A DNA stretch of 64,000 nt from Parabacteroides timonensis (lineage in GTDB: Bacteria > Bacteroidota > Bacteroidia > Bacteroidales > Tannerellaceae): NCBI RefSeq assembly GCF_900128505.1, contig NZ_LT669941.1, forward strand, positions 2,093,760 through 2,157,759. The letters run 5' to 3'. The notes under the pieces were generated by a model. The model made no database searches. It saw nothing but the letters and a program-made list of their open reading frames with translations, and was not told the origin of the DNA. Positions 1-7,246 of the stretch are shown one piece after another. The stretch's first letter is position 1, and each line of letters begins with the position of its first letter. Both the position numbers and the translations under genes were made by a program.

Positions 1-1801
1 AAGGAGGAGTATCAGTCCATCCACCAGCCAGGTCGATACGGACCGGACTTCGCCCCCACACAATTTGGTCACGATATACATTCAGATAAGGAGATTGCTT
101 TTCTCCGGATACAGAGCCGATCAACCCTTCCCGTAATAAAGAAAAGGCTTCCTGTTGCTCTCCCTCATACGGTTTCCCTTCCAATTGTAATACACGAGCC
201 CGAAACATCCGGTTATGTATCTGTTTCATCAAAGGTGTTTCAGAATGAAGTACATCCGGTAAATCCAGATTCCCCCCTGAAAATTCGCGAGCAGCATCTG
301 CCAGGTCCAATTGGTAGAATACGCTTTTCTCGTGATTGGCTGCCAACATAGGCCAATTGGCATAACGGAATTTCTCACGCTGGACAAAGAGTCTGCTCAG
401 GTTGGCACGATCGGATAATTCATTCGCTGACATTTTCTCTGACGACTTCCATATATCCCTGCCACTTTGCAGTTCCGGTTCAGAAACCATCCACCGCATA
501 ACCAAACCCAATTCTTCTATATTCTTACAAACTGGGAATAATGCAGCATTCTGTAAGTCAGCGAAAGCCTCCAATAGGATGCCTCTTTCCTCTGCCCACT
601 TAGCGACAGGATATCCCATAAAAACAGTTTTCTCATCAGTCGATGCTCCTTTAAACGGATCATTGAATCCATACGGACGGGCCACCCAGTCCTGTTCTCC
701 GACAGGTACAACATCAAGACAAACACCGGACGGGATATCTAACACCCAATCATTTTCAGGAACTCCGGTTATAATATGTCGGTTATCCAGCTTCCAGTGC
801 TTACCTATATAGCTGTTCTCAATCCATAACTCCGAGTTCGCGGCAGTCAGGGTAATATTAATCGATGCATTCTGCACAAACATGGCAGGATGAGGTTTAA
901 CCTTCCGGTGCATGATAGCCCGCTGGTCGCGGACCAGATTCTGCACGGTCAGCGTCGAAGAGATCAGTTCGCGGCTCGTCCCATAATGATAAAACTCCCC
1001 TCCCTCCAAAGGAAGGATAGCCACACTCAACTGGTTCAACTCATCATCAGGAATACGGGGGTGTTCACCCAAAGCCAGTCCGAATTCGGAATAGAGGTCG
1101 TACGACTTCATTGTCTTTCCATCGGCTGTATACGAGTGTTTCATCAGCAACTCCATAGCCCGATCACTTAGTAACCACACGCCTATATCCATCAGAAAAA
1201 GATGGGCCTGGGCCAACTGCCCCAGATCGGCCAGAGATGGTTTCTGAAGCATAAAGTCAAGCTTATCGGGTGTCTGCCTGTTCGACACGAACACGCCATG
1301 ATTGGTTGCCAGGGCCGGATCGACCCACAGCCCGTAACAAACGACATCCACATCCGGAATATCTTGCAACGGTTGACTATTTCGTATATATACATCCCCA
1401 CTGGCAATCAGTGTATGGAGCGATTCAGGGGCTTTCTCCATAATCTCCTCATAGAGAGGAAGCTGTAAAGACAATAGATTTTGCGATAACTTCTGTCCCC
1501 TCGCCCACCGGAAAACAGGAATCGGTGTCAATATTTTTCCGGAAGGAGCATACCCCGGTAAACGCCGGCTCTGCCCTCCGGCATGCAATAATATTCTTTT
1601 TTCCCTACCCAACCATTCCTTTACCGGTGTTTCCGGAGCTTCATTTTGCCGGCAAGCTTCCACCAGCCAGGTAGTACCTCCCCCGGATCCTAAACGGTCA
1701 CCAACCGGATCGGATGTGCAAAACCATTCATTCCTGCCGACTTTCGCGATTTCATGAAAACTACTCACCAAATTGGGAGGGAGCGATAACAACTTTTTCA
1801 T
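1..1801 (-). CDS. fkp: Bifunctional L-fucokinase / L-fucose-1-phosphate guanylyltransferase (5' part, truncated by window edge)
   Basis: The reading frame is open on the minus strand from the ATG at 1799-1801 to the left edge (600 codons), so only the N-terminal part is present. The family is about 950 residues: an N-terminal L-fucose-1-phosphate guanylyltransferase domain and a C-terminal GHMP-type L-fucokinase domain. The visible part begins MKKLLSLPPN, carries the glycine-rich stretch GSGGGTTW and HAGGQSRRLPGY typical of the fucose pyrophosphorylase part, and just enters the GHMP domain (RIDLAGGWTDTPP) at the edge. Known role: salvage of L-fucose to GDP-fucose for fucosylated capsule and glycoproteins in Bacteroidales. 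It stands alone, divergent from a serine recombinase. The 3' third lies outside the window. Confidence 0.93.
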   Translation of the reverse strand, partial: MKKLLSLPPNLVSSFHEIAKVGRNEWFCTSDPVGDRLGSGGGTTWLVEACRQNEAPETPVKEWLGREKRILLHAGGQSRRLPGYAPSGKILTPIPVFRWARGQKLSQNLLSLQLPLYEEIMEKAPESLHTLIASGDVYIRNSQPLQDIPDVDVVCYGLWVDPALATNHGVFVSNRQTPDKLDFMLQKPSLADLGQLAQAHLFLMDIGVWLLSDRAMELLMKHSYTADGKTMKSYDLYSEFGLALGEHPRIPDDELNQLSVAILPLEGGEFYHYGTSRELISSTLTVQNLVRDQRAIMHRKVKPHPAMFVQNASINITLTAANSELWIENSYIGKHWKLDNRHIITGVPENDWVLDIPSGVCLDVVPVGEQDWVARPYGFNDPFKGASTDEKTVFMGYPVAKWAEERGILLEAFADLQNAALFPVCKNIEELGLVMRWMVSEPELQSGRDIWKSSEKMSANELSDRANLSRLFVQREKFRYANWPMLAANHEKSVFYQLDLADAAREFSGGNLDLPDVLHSETPLMKQIHNRMFRARVLQLEGKPYEGEQQEAFSLLREGLIGSVSGEKQSPYLNVYRDQIVWGRSPVRIDLAGGWTDTPP

Positions 1802-1860
1802 ACTTATAATTACATGGAAACGATGAAAATCGCTTCTGTTTAATAATCTATTCTTTAATA

Positions 1861-1868
1861 CAAAAGTA
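1861..1868 (-). promoter_or_regulatory. Putative -7 box of the fkp promoter
   Basis: On the minus strand this reads TACTTTTG, a perfect match to the Bacteroidetes -7 consensus TAnnTTTG, about 60 bp upstream of the fkp start codon. No convincing TTG -33 box sits 19-21 nt further upstream. The rest of the 320-bp gap 1802-2121 is AT-rich. On the plus strand TATCTTTA at 2089-2096 is a 7/8 match that could serve the recombinase gene. Confidence 0.45.
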
Positions 1869-2121
1869 ATTTTTCCTACTCAATAGCACAATAAAACAAT
1901 CCAGATATTATTTTTCGATCCTGTTTTGGATGTGCCGACATTGAATTTTAATTTAATTTCACAATTCAGGATACTATTGATTTAAATTATTATATTCATA
2001 TTTGCAGGGAAAAACAACTTACATATCCAGTTGACGATAAAAAACGTTGGTTTTTACTAATCACCCCTTACCATTTAGTTTTCTGACGTATCTTTAGTTA
2101 TTCATTTAATTTTCAGATTGT

Positions 2122-2724
2122 ATGATATACGGTTATGTAAGAGTCAGTACAGACAAACAAAGTACTGAAAATCAGCGATTCGAGATCGAAAAATTCGCAA
2201 AAGTAAAGAACATGCGTATTGATCGTTGGGTAGAAGAAACAATCAGTGGTACAACTGATGTTGCAGAACGGCAACTTGGTAGATTAATTAAACAAATCCG
2301 TAAAGGGGATGTTTTGGTCACAACCGAATTATCCCGGTTGGGTCGTAATCTTATGCAGGTTATGAGCTTTCTCCATCAATGTATGGAAAAAGACATTTTC
2401 GTGCTTACGGTAAAAGAACGCTACGAGTTAGGAAACAACATCAACAGTAAAATTTTGGCTTTTGCTTTTAGTTTAAGTGCCGAAATTGAACGTAACCTGA
2501 TTTCCCAACGAACCAAGGAAGCATTGGCCAGAAAAAAGAAAGAAGGGACCAAGCTTGGTCGTCCTAAAGGTGGTAAATCCGAGTTGTATAAGTTATCTGG
2601 AAAAGAAAGCCAGATACGCAAACTTCTGCAGGAAAAGAAAACCAGATTGTATATAAGTAAGAAGTTAGGAGTAAACCGGCAAACACTGAGAGACTTTATG
2701 AAAATGAATCCTGAGTTGGATTAA
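2122..2724 (+). CDS. Serine site-specific recombinase, Mpi-type DNA invertase
   Basis: 200 residues, normal length for the small resolvase/invertase family. The N-terminal catalytic domain starts MIYGYVRVSTDKQ with the nucleophilic serine at position 9 (RVS). The conserved ELSRLGRNL and the E-helix segment SAEIERNLISQRTKEAL follow, then a GRPKGGK linker and a C-terminal helix-turn-helix (LGVNRQTLRDFM). By recalled similarity it is closest to the B. fragilis Mpi master invertase, which flips many distant capsule promoters. No clear pair of inverted sites is adjacent, so if active it probably acts elsewhere. It sits between fkp and ndk with loose AT-rich flanks on both sides, consistent with separate acquisition. 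Substrate sites are unknown. Confidence 0.88.
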   Translation: MIYGYVRVSTDKQSTENQRFEIEKFAKVKNMRIDRWVEETISGTTDVAERQLGRLIKQIRKGDVLVTTELSRLGRNLMQVMSFLHQCMEKDIFVLTVKERYELGNNINSKILAFAFSLSAEIERNLISQRTKEALARKKKEGTKLGRPKGGKSELYKLSGKESQIRKLLQEKKTRLYISKKLGVNRQTLRDFMKMNPELD

Positions 2725-3341
2725 ATATAGAAATATTAAGTTATTGTCAACCGGAGAGTTACTGTCTAAATTGTTAAACAATGCAATCCCAGCTAATGAA
2801 ACCTAAGCTAAATTGTTTATTTAAACTTGTTTGTTCTAAATATGTGGAAGACACTTGTCCCAAAGAATTCAAAGTTAAGAATGTTTGTGTTCTGAAGGGA
2901 TATTTTACACTTTATTTCATGATGATTATAAGCACTTTAGAATTAAAACTTAATCAAGAAATATTTCAGATTGGATGATTCACATATCAAAGGCAAACAT
3001 ACAGTCAATCTTCGGATAAAAACAGATATTTTTGGGTATAAAACTGTGATTGTAACAAATACACCCAAGGACGAAAATTCAAAGAATATAAAAATATGGA
3101 CACAAGCTTATAAAAATAAAATGCAGAATAATCAGATAGCTGGACAACCAACTTAAAATGGATAAACAGCCCAGTTCCCACTTTAGTATAGAATTATATT
3201 TGTAATAGTGAAAACCTGTTATTTTTATCTCGTTTTTACACATTATTATACTATAAATTAATTAATAGTGAATAAATACACTATCTTTGGGATTATTAGT
3301 GCTATCAAGAATATTCGTAGAACCTTATAAAAGAAAACAGT
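2725..3341 (+). other. 617-bp AT-rich intergenic region after the invertase, no supported gene
   Basis: Two short frames (2781-2978 and 2971-3156) are present, but neither has a recognisable domain, a good ribosome-binding context or codon use like neighbouring genes. They may be decayed coding sequence. The right end carries the ndk promoter region. The direct repeat AATAGTGAA occurs at 3203-3211 and again near 3264. I see no tRNA, IS ends or long inverted repeats. Confidence 0.5.
3265..3289 (+). promoter_or_regulatory. ndk promoter -7 box overlapped by a small inverted repeat
   Basis: TATCTTTG at 3282-3289 is a perfect TAnnTTTG -7 element 52 bp before the ndk ATG. An inverted repeat ATAGTG - 8 nt - CACTAT (3265-3270 / 3279-3284) overlaps its left edge and could be an operator. 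No TTG is present at the expected -33 position. Confidence 0.5.
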
Positions 3342-3803
3342 ATGGAAAAGACACTTGTTATATTAAAACCATGTACCATTCAACGAGGTTTGATCGGTGA
3401 GATCATTTCCCGTTTTGAAAAGAAAGGATTAATACTCTGTGGCATGAAAATGACCTGGTTGACTGATGATCTCTTAAGCGAACACTATGCCCACCTCAGA
3501 GAAAAATCCTTCTTCCAAAGAGTAAAAGATGCCATGGCTGTATGCCCGGTCATTGTTTGTTGTTGGAAAGGAGTCGACGCAGTACAGGTAGTTCGTACCT
3601 TGGCCGGAGCAACAAATGGCAGAAATGCTGCACCCGGAACCATTCGCGGTGATTATAGCATGAGCGTACAGGAAAATATTGTACATGCATCCGACTCTCT
3701 CGAAACAGCAGAGATCGAATTAAAGAGATTCTTTAATGAGGATGAACTATTTGACTATAAAATGAATTATTTCCCCAGTCTCTACGCAAACGACGAATTT
3801 TAA
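3342..3803 (+). CDS. ndk: Nucleoside diphosphate kinase
   Basis: 153 residues, the usual length for bacterial NDK. It transfers the terminal phosphate between nucleoside tri- and diphosphates through a phosphohistidine. It begins MEKTLVILKP, and the conserved active-site region is visible near the middle as GTIRGDYS followed by NIVHASDS with the catalytic histidine. It is a cytoplasmic housekeeping enzyme, monocistronic here, with its own promoter upstream and a strong hairpin terminator 20 bp after the stop. Nothing unusual. Confidence 0.96.
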   Translation: MEKTLVILKPCTIQRGLIGEIISRFEKKGLILCGMKMTWLTDDLLSEHYAHLREKSFFQRVKDAMAVCPVIVCCWKGVDAVQVVRTLAGATNGRNAAPGTIRGDYSMSVQENIVHASDSLETAEIELKRFFNEDELFDYKMNYFPSLYANDEF

Positions 3804-3821
3804 GGATTCAAAGATATAATA

Positions 3822-3866
3822 AAAGCCGGAAAGGAGTTGATAAGTCTTCTCTTTTCCGGCTTTCTT
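3822..3866 (+). terminator. Rho-independent terminator of ndk
   Basis: Stem AAAGCCGGAAA[A/G]G paired with CTTTTCCGGCTTT around a short loop, followed by TCTTATTT, 19 bp after the ndk stop codon. Confidence 0.85.
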
Positions 3867-4013
3867 ATTTCAGATATCTCATCCTATCCTCCCGGACCGG
3901 ATGAACAACCTCATTACTAATCTAAAAATCTAATACCATGAAAAACACACTATATCATATAAACAAGCCCTTTGCATGAAATGTTTCCAAATAAATAAAG
4001 AAATTCATTGCAG

Positions 4014-4044
4014 TTGTATTATTCCCGAATTGAACCTATATTTG
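4014..4044 (+). promoter_or_regulatory. Two-box promoter of the DUF4494-yggS operon
   Basis: TTG (4014-4016) and TATATTTG (4037-4044) are separated by 20 nt, matching the Bacteroidetes -33/-7 promoter. It excludes the upstream start at 4008 for the following gene, because transcription would begin near 4051, and supports the ATG at 4092. Confidence 0.7.
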
Positions 4045-4091
4045 TACTGTATTTTAAACATGAGTACAGACAAAAATTAAAAGAAAACAAT

Positions 4092-4601
4092 ATGCACAGT
4101 TGGTTTGAATGTAAAGTCTCCTTTGAAAAAGTACTGGAGAACGGAATGCAAAAGAAAGTAACAGAACCTTACCTGGTCGATGCCCTCTCCTTTACGGAAG
4201 CAGAAGCACGTATCATCGAAGAAATCCGCCCGTTCATTTCCGGCGAATTTACTGTTACAGACATTAAACGCGCACGCCTCTCTGAATTATTCTTCAACGA
4301 AAACGGCGACCGTTTCTACAAGATCAAGGTCTATTTCATCACGCTCGACGAGAAAAGCGGTGCTGAGAAAAAAACAGCAGCACAAATGCTTGCCCAGGCA
4401 TGCACATTAAAAGAAGCCATCGCCGTACTGGAAGAAGGCATGAAAGGGACAATGGCCGATTACACGATCGCATCGGTTACGGAAACCATGCTGATGGATG
4501 TTTTCCCCTTCTCTGCCAGCGACGACAAAACACCTAAATCAGGAGAAGAACTGATTGCTGAACAGAAGAAACAGGCTGAAGACAAAGCACAGGAAGCATG
4601 A
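4092..4601 (+). CDS. DUF4494 domain-containing protein
   Basis: 169 residues starting MHSWFECKV, the characteristic opening of the Bacteroidetes DUF4494 family. A longer frame reaches back to 4008, but a two-box promoter lies inside that extension, so the ATG at 4092 is chosen. No signal peptide or membrane segment. The C-terminal tail is charged and helical (EELIAEQKKQAEDKAQEA). The function of the family is unknown. It overlaps yggS by 4 bp (ATGA), so the two are translationally coupled. Confidence 0.8.
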   Translation: MHSWFECKVSFEKVLENGMQKKVTEPYLVDALSFTEAEARIIEEIRPFISGEFTVTDIKRARLSELFFNENGDRFYKIKVYFITLDEKSGAEKKTAAQMLAQACTLKEAIAVLEEGMKGTMADYTIASVTETMLMDVFPFSASDDKTPKSGEELIAEQKKQAEDKAQEA

Positions 4602-5266
4602 GCATCTCCCAGAATATAGTACAGCTAAAGGCATCGTTACCGGCAAACGTCACGCTGGTAGCCGTGTCTAAGTTTCATCCGGCAGCAGCATTGGAGGAAG
4701 CCTACAATGCTGGCCAGCGTGTCTTCGGCGAAAGCAGGGCACAGGAGCTGACGGCTAAACAAAAAGTACTACCGGGTGATATAGAATGGCATTTTATCGG
4801 TCCGCTGCAAAGCAATAAAGTGAAAGATATCGCACCTTTTATCCATACGATCCATAGCATCGATTCTCTTAAATTATTGCAGGAAGTAAATAAGCAAGCT
4901 TTAAAAAACAGCCGTGTTATCCGTGTCTTGCTGGAAATACACGTTGCACAGGAAGAAACAAAACACGGACTGTCACCAGACGAATGCCGCGAACTTCTGC
5001 AAAACGAACAACTCGCCGAACTAAGGAATATTCAGATATGCGGATTGATGGGAATGGCGACCTATACAGATGATACAACGCTCATCGAACAGGAATTTCA
5101 CACCTTGCATGAACTTTTCAGTGAATTAAAATCTATATATTTCAAAGGAAATGATAATTTTGCAGTGTTATCCATGGGAATGAGCCACGATTATCCGATT
5201 GCCATTCGTCAGGGTAGCACTATGATACGGGTTGGAACCAGTATTTTCGGCGAACGCGAGTACTAA
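4598..5266 (+). CDS. yggS: YggS/PROSC-family pyridoxal 5'-phosphate homeostasis protein
   Basis: 222 residues, typical length. The PLP-lysine region LVAVSKFHP is near residue 25, followed by GESRAQE and WHFIGPLQSNKVK, all hallmarks of the family, and the C-terminal SMGMSHDYPIAIRQGSTMIRVG phosphate-binding signature. Known role: PLP binding and vitamin B6/amino-acid homeostasis rather than a catalysed reaction. Start overlaps the upstream stop by 4 bp. The next gene follows after a 22-bp gap. Confidence 0.93.
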   Translation: MSISQNIVQLKASLPANVTLVAVSKFHPAAALEEAYNAGQRVFGESRAQELTAKQKVLPGDIEWHFIGPLQSNKVKDIAPFIHTIHSIDSLKLLQEVNKQALKNSRVIRVLLEIHVAQEETKHGLSPDECRELLQNEQLAELRNIQICGLMGMATYTDDTTLIEQEFHTLHELFSELKSIYFKGNDNFAVLSMGMSHDYPIAIRQGSTMIRVGTSIFGEREY

Positions 5267-5288
5267 TTACATTAAAATTGAATCTGAC

Positions 5289-6266
5289 ATGATTGACATT
5301 AAAACCCAATACGCGGGACTAACACTTCGCAATCCTTTAATTGTAGGAAGTTCAGGTTTGACAAATAATCCTGAGCGAAACAAAGAATTCGAAAAAGCCG
5401 GTGCCGGAGCCATTGTTCTCAAATCTCTTTTTGAGGAACAAATCGAAATGCAGAGCGATTCGCTTATGCAGGACTCCGATTATCCGGAGGCCGCTGACTA
5501 TATCCGCGGTTATGTAAAAGCAAACCAGGTAAACAACTATCTGGAACTGATCAAAAAGACGAAAGAACAGTGCACCATTCCTATCATTGCCAGCATCAAC
5601 TGTTACAAGTCTGATGTATGGATTGATTTTGCCCGCCAGATAGAGTTGGCAGGAGCAGACGCTCTAGAACTGAATGTATTCTTCCTTGAAACGAGTTTGG
5701 AATACAACCCCGACGAGATACGCGACCTCTACGTCAATATCATCCGGAAAGTAAAGGAAACGATTTCAATACCTGTTATTATAAAGATCGGGAAAAATGT
5801 CGGAAATATCCCGGCACTGGTCAACACATTAAAGGTAAACGGAGCAGACGGTATCGTTATGTTCAACCGTTTCTACCAGCCGGATATCGACATTAATAAT
5901 ATGCAGATAGTATCCGGCAATGTGTTCAGCAACCACTCCGACCTAAGTGATACGATCCGTTGGACCGCAATTGTATCCGGAAAGGTACCCGGAATAAGCA
6001 TTGCTTCTTCTACCGGTATTCATGACTGGGAAGACGTGATCAAATGCCTGTTGGCAGGAGCTTCAGCCGTACAGATGTGCAGCGCATTATATACACATGG
6101 CGGTGAAATCATTTCACAGGTACTTACCTGCATAGAAGAATGGATGCACCAGGCACACTATCAAAGCCTGTCACAATTCCAGGGTAAACTGAACTATGCC
6201 AACATTCCTAATCCGGCAATGTACGAGCGTTCACAGTTTATGAAATACTTCTCAAACAGAGACTAA
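5289..6266 (+). CDS. Dihydroorotate dehydrogenase-like flavoprotein
   Basis: 325 residues from the ATG at 5289. The frame stays open upstream into yggS, but MIDIKTQYAGLTLRNPLIVGSS is the family-like N-terminus. TIM-barrel FMN enzyme fold resembling dihydroorotate dehydrogenase: NPLIVGSSGLTNN near the start, LELNVFF, PVIIKIGKNVGN (strand with the FMN-contacting lysine), GADGIVMFNRFYQPDID, and GASAVQMCSALYTHG (phosphate-binding). It is the third gene of the DUF4494-yggS unit. Whether it is a true PyrD or a paralogue of other substrate cannot be told here, so no symbol is given. Confidence 0.85.
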   Translation: MIDIKTQYAGLTLRNPLIVGSSGLTNNPERNKEFEKAGAGAIVLKSLFEEQIEMQSDSLMQDSDYPEAADYIRGYVKANQVNNYLELIKKTKEQCTIPIIASINCYKSDVWIDFARQIELAGADALELNVFFLETSLEYNPDEIRDLYVNIIRKVKETISIPVIIKIGKNVGNIPALVNTLKVNGADGIVMFNRFYQPDIDINNMQIVSGNVFSNHSDLSDTIRWTAIVSGKVPGISIASSTGIHDWEDVIKCLLAGASAVQMCSALYTHGGEIISQVLTCIEEWMHQAHYQSLSQFQGKLNYANIPNPAMYERSQFMKYFSNRD

Positions 6267-6282
6267 ATTCATCTTATAAAAT

Positions 6283-6319
6283 AAAAATGGACAAGGTTGA
6301 GAAGCCTTGTCCATTTTTT
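6283..6319. terminator. Bidirectional hairpin terminator between convergent genes
   Basis: AAAAATGGACAAGG and CCTTGTCCATTTTT form a perfect stem around an 8-nt loop, with T-runs on both sides. It separates the rightward DHOD-like gene from the leftward cupin gene and can serve both. Confidence 0.88.
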
Positions 6320-6645
6320 TATCCCTTGATCATAGTCAAAAGCATTTTAAATCGTTCTGTAGCAGTTAAAGCATGCGGAACGTTCGCCGGAAGTACCAAC
6401 GACTCCCCTGCTTTCATTTTCGAATGATTTCCATCAACTACTATTTCCATTTCACCTTCCAATATTTGAACCAGGGCATCAAAAGGAGCGGTATGCTCAC
6501 TCAGTCCCTCCCCTTTATCAAAAGAAAACAAGGTTATATTACCTGCTGCACTTTTTACAATCTGTTTGCTGACTACTCCGCCTTCAGAATAATCAACCCA
6601 ACTACTTAAATCAACTACAACTCCTTTTTGAAATAACTTTTCCAT
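6319..6645 (-). CDS. Small cupin-domain protein
   Basis: 108 residues from the ATG at 6645. A longer frame to 6705 exists, but MEKLFQKG preceded by GGATAAA fits better. Single-domain cupin beta-barrel: motif 1 around SEHTAPFDALVQILEGEMEI (His51) and motif 2 ending LPANVPHAL (His91). Probably metal-binding, cytoplasmic, substrate unknown. Divergent from the MarR regulator at 6816 across a 170-bp region with an 8-bp inverted repeat, so it may be a regulated target of that protein. Confidence 0.85.
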   Translation of the reverse strand: MEKLFQKGVVVDLSSWVDYSEGGVVSKQIVKSAAGNITLFSFDKGEGLSEHTAPFDALVQILEGEMEIVVDGNHSKMKAGESLVLPANVPHALTATERFKMLLTMIKG

Positions 6646-6689
6646 TTTATCCGAATTAAATGTTTTACATTTCTTTCCAATATTCCTTA

Positions 6690-6721
6690 TTAGAACAAGT
6701 TCCAAAAAACAAATGTTCTAA
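6690..6721. promoter_or_regulatory. Inverted repeat between cupin and MarR genes, candidate operator
   Basis: TTAGAACA (6690-6697) and TGTTCTAA (6714-6721) are perfect inverted copies with 16 bp between. The centre lies about 60 bp upstream of the cupin start and 80 bp upstream of the MarR -7 box. MarR proteins normally bind such dyads in divergent promoters, so this is a plausible but unproven operator. Confidence 0.45.
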
Positions 6722-6785
6722 CCGCCTTTATTATAGAAAGAATAAAATATTTTCCACTAAACACTATTTATATCTGAAATATTAT

Positions 6786-6793
6786 TATATTTG
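6786..6793 (+). promoter_or_regulatory. -7 box of the marR-type regulator
   Basis: TATATTTG, a perfect -7 element 23 bp before the ATG at 6816. It lies inside the longer open frame (6660) and therefore supports the shorter protein. Confidence 0.6.
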
Positions 6794-6815
6794 CACCATC
6801 ATTAAAGAAAACAAG

Positions 6816-7181
6816 ATGGAAGCAATTTGCGTAATAAAGGACATCTATAAAACATTGTACCAATTTGAGAAAGCATTCTCGGAGGTACATGAGATCACAA
6901 TCAATGAAGCCATGCTGCTTTGCTGCCTGAAAGACAACCTGGCAAAATCAGCCGGTACGATTTGTGATTATATCGGTTTATCGAATTCACGAGTATCCAA
7001 GGTTATTACTTCCGTCGAAAACAAAGGATTCATCCACCGTGCAATCAGTAAGGAAGATAAGCGGCAGATGTTCTTCTCTCTTACCCCGAAAGGTAAAGAG
7101 AAAGTTCAGCAGATGATGAATGCCGAATTGCGTTTCGATAGTCTGTTCGATAAATTGCAACAATGCATGAAAAAAGGGTAA
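6816..7181 (+). CDS. MarR-family winged-helix transcriptional regulator
   Basis: 121 residues from the ATG at 6816. Winged helix-turn-helix: helix pair AGTICDYIGLSNSRVSKVITSVENKGFI (about 45-75), then the wing ISKEDKRQMFFSLTPKGK, the standard MarR signature. Several cysteines are present (LLCCLKD, ICDYI), which might allow thiol sensing, but this is only inference. It is immediately upstream of the multidomain persulfide/disulfide reductase (65-bp gap, same strand) and divergent from the cupin gene, so it probably controls one or both. Confidence 0.85.
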   Translation: MEAICVIKDIYKTLYQFEKAFSEVHEITINEAMLLCCLKDNLAKSAGTICDYIGLSNSRVSKVITSVENKGFIHRAISKEDKRQMFFSLTPKGKEKVQQMMNAELRFDSLFDKLQQCMKKG

Positions 7182-7246
7182 AACCTTTTTTTATCAATAT
7201 GTTTTCCATTGACAAATATGTATAATAAAAATAATATATCTACAAC

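Noticed and set aside
1192..1407. Short frames on both strands inside fkp
   Set aside because: Shadows of the long fkp frame, which is continuous to the left edge with family motifs.
2781..3156. Two short rightward frames after the serine invertase (65 and 61 codons)
   Set aside because: No recognisable domain, poor start context and odd composition; treated as non-coding or decayed sequence.
2036..3240. Possible inverted repeat around the invertase (TAAAAAACG / CGTTTTTA)
   Set aside because: Only about 8 bp, A/T-run dominated and imperfect; not strong enough to call an invertible segment.
7205..7230. TTGACA and TATAAT words upstream of the sulfur-relay gene resembling a sigma-70 promoter
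   Set aside because: They are only 6 bp apart, and Bacteroidetes use the -33 TTG / -7 TAnnTTTG type instead.
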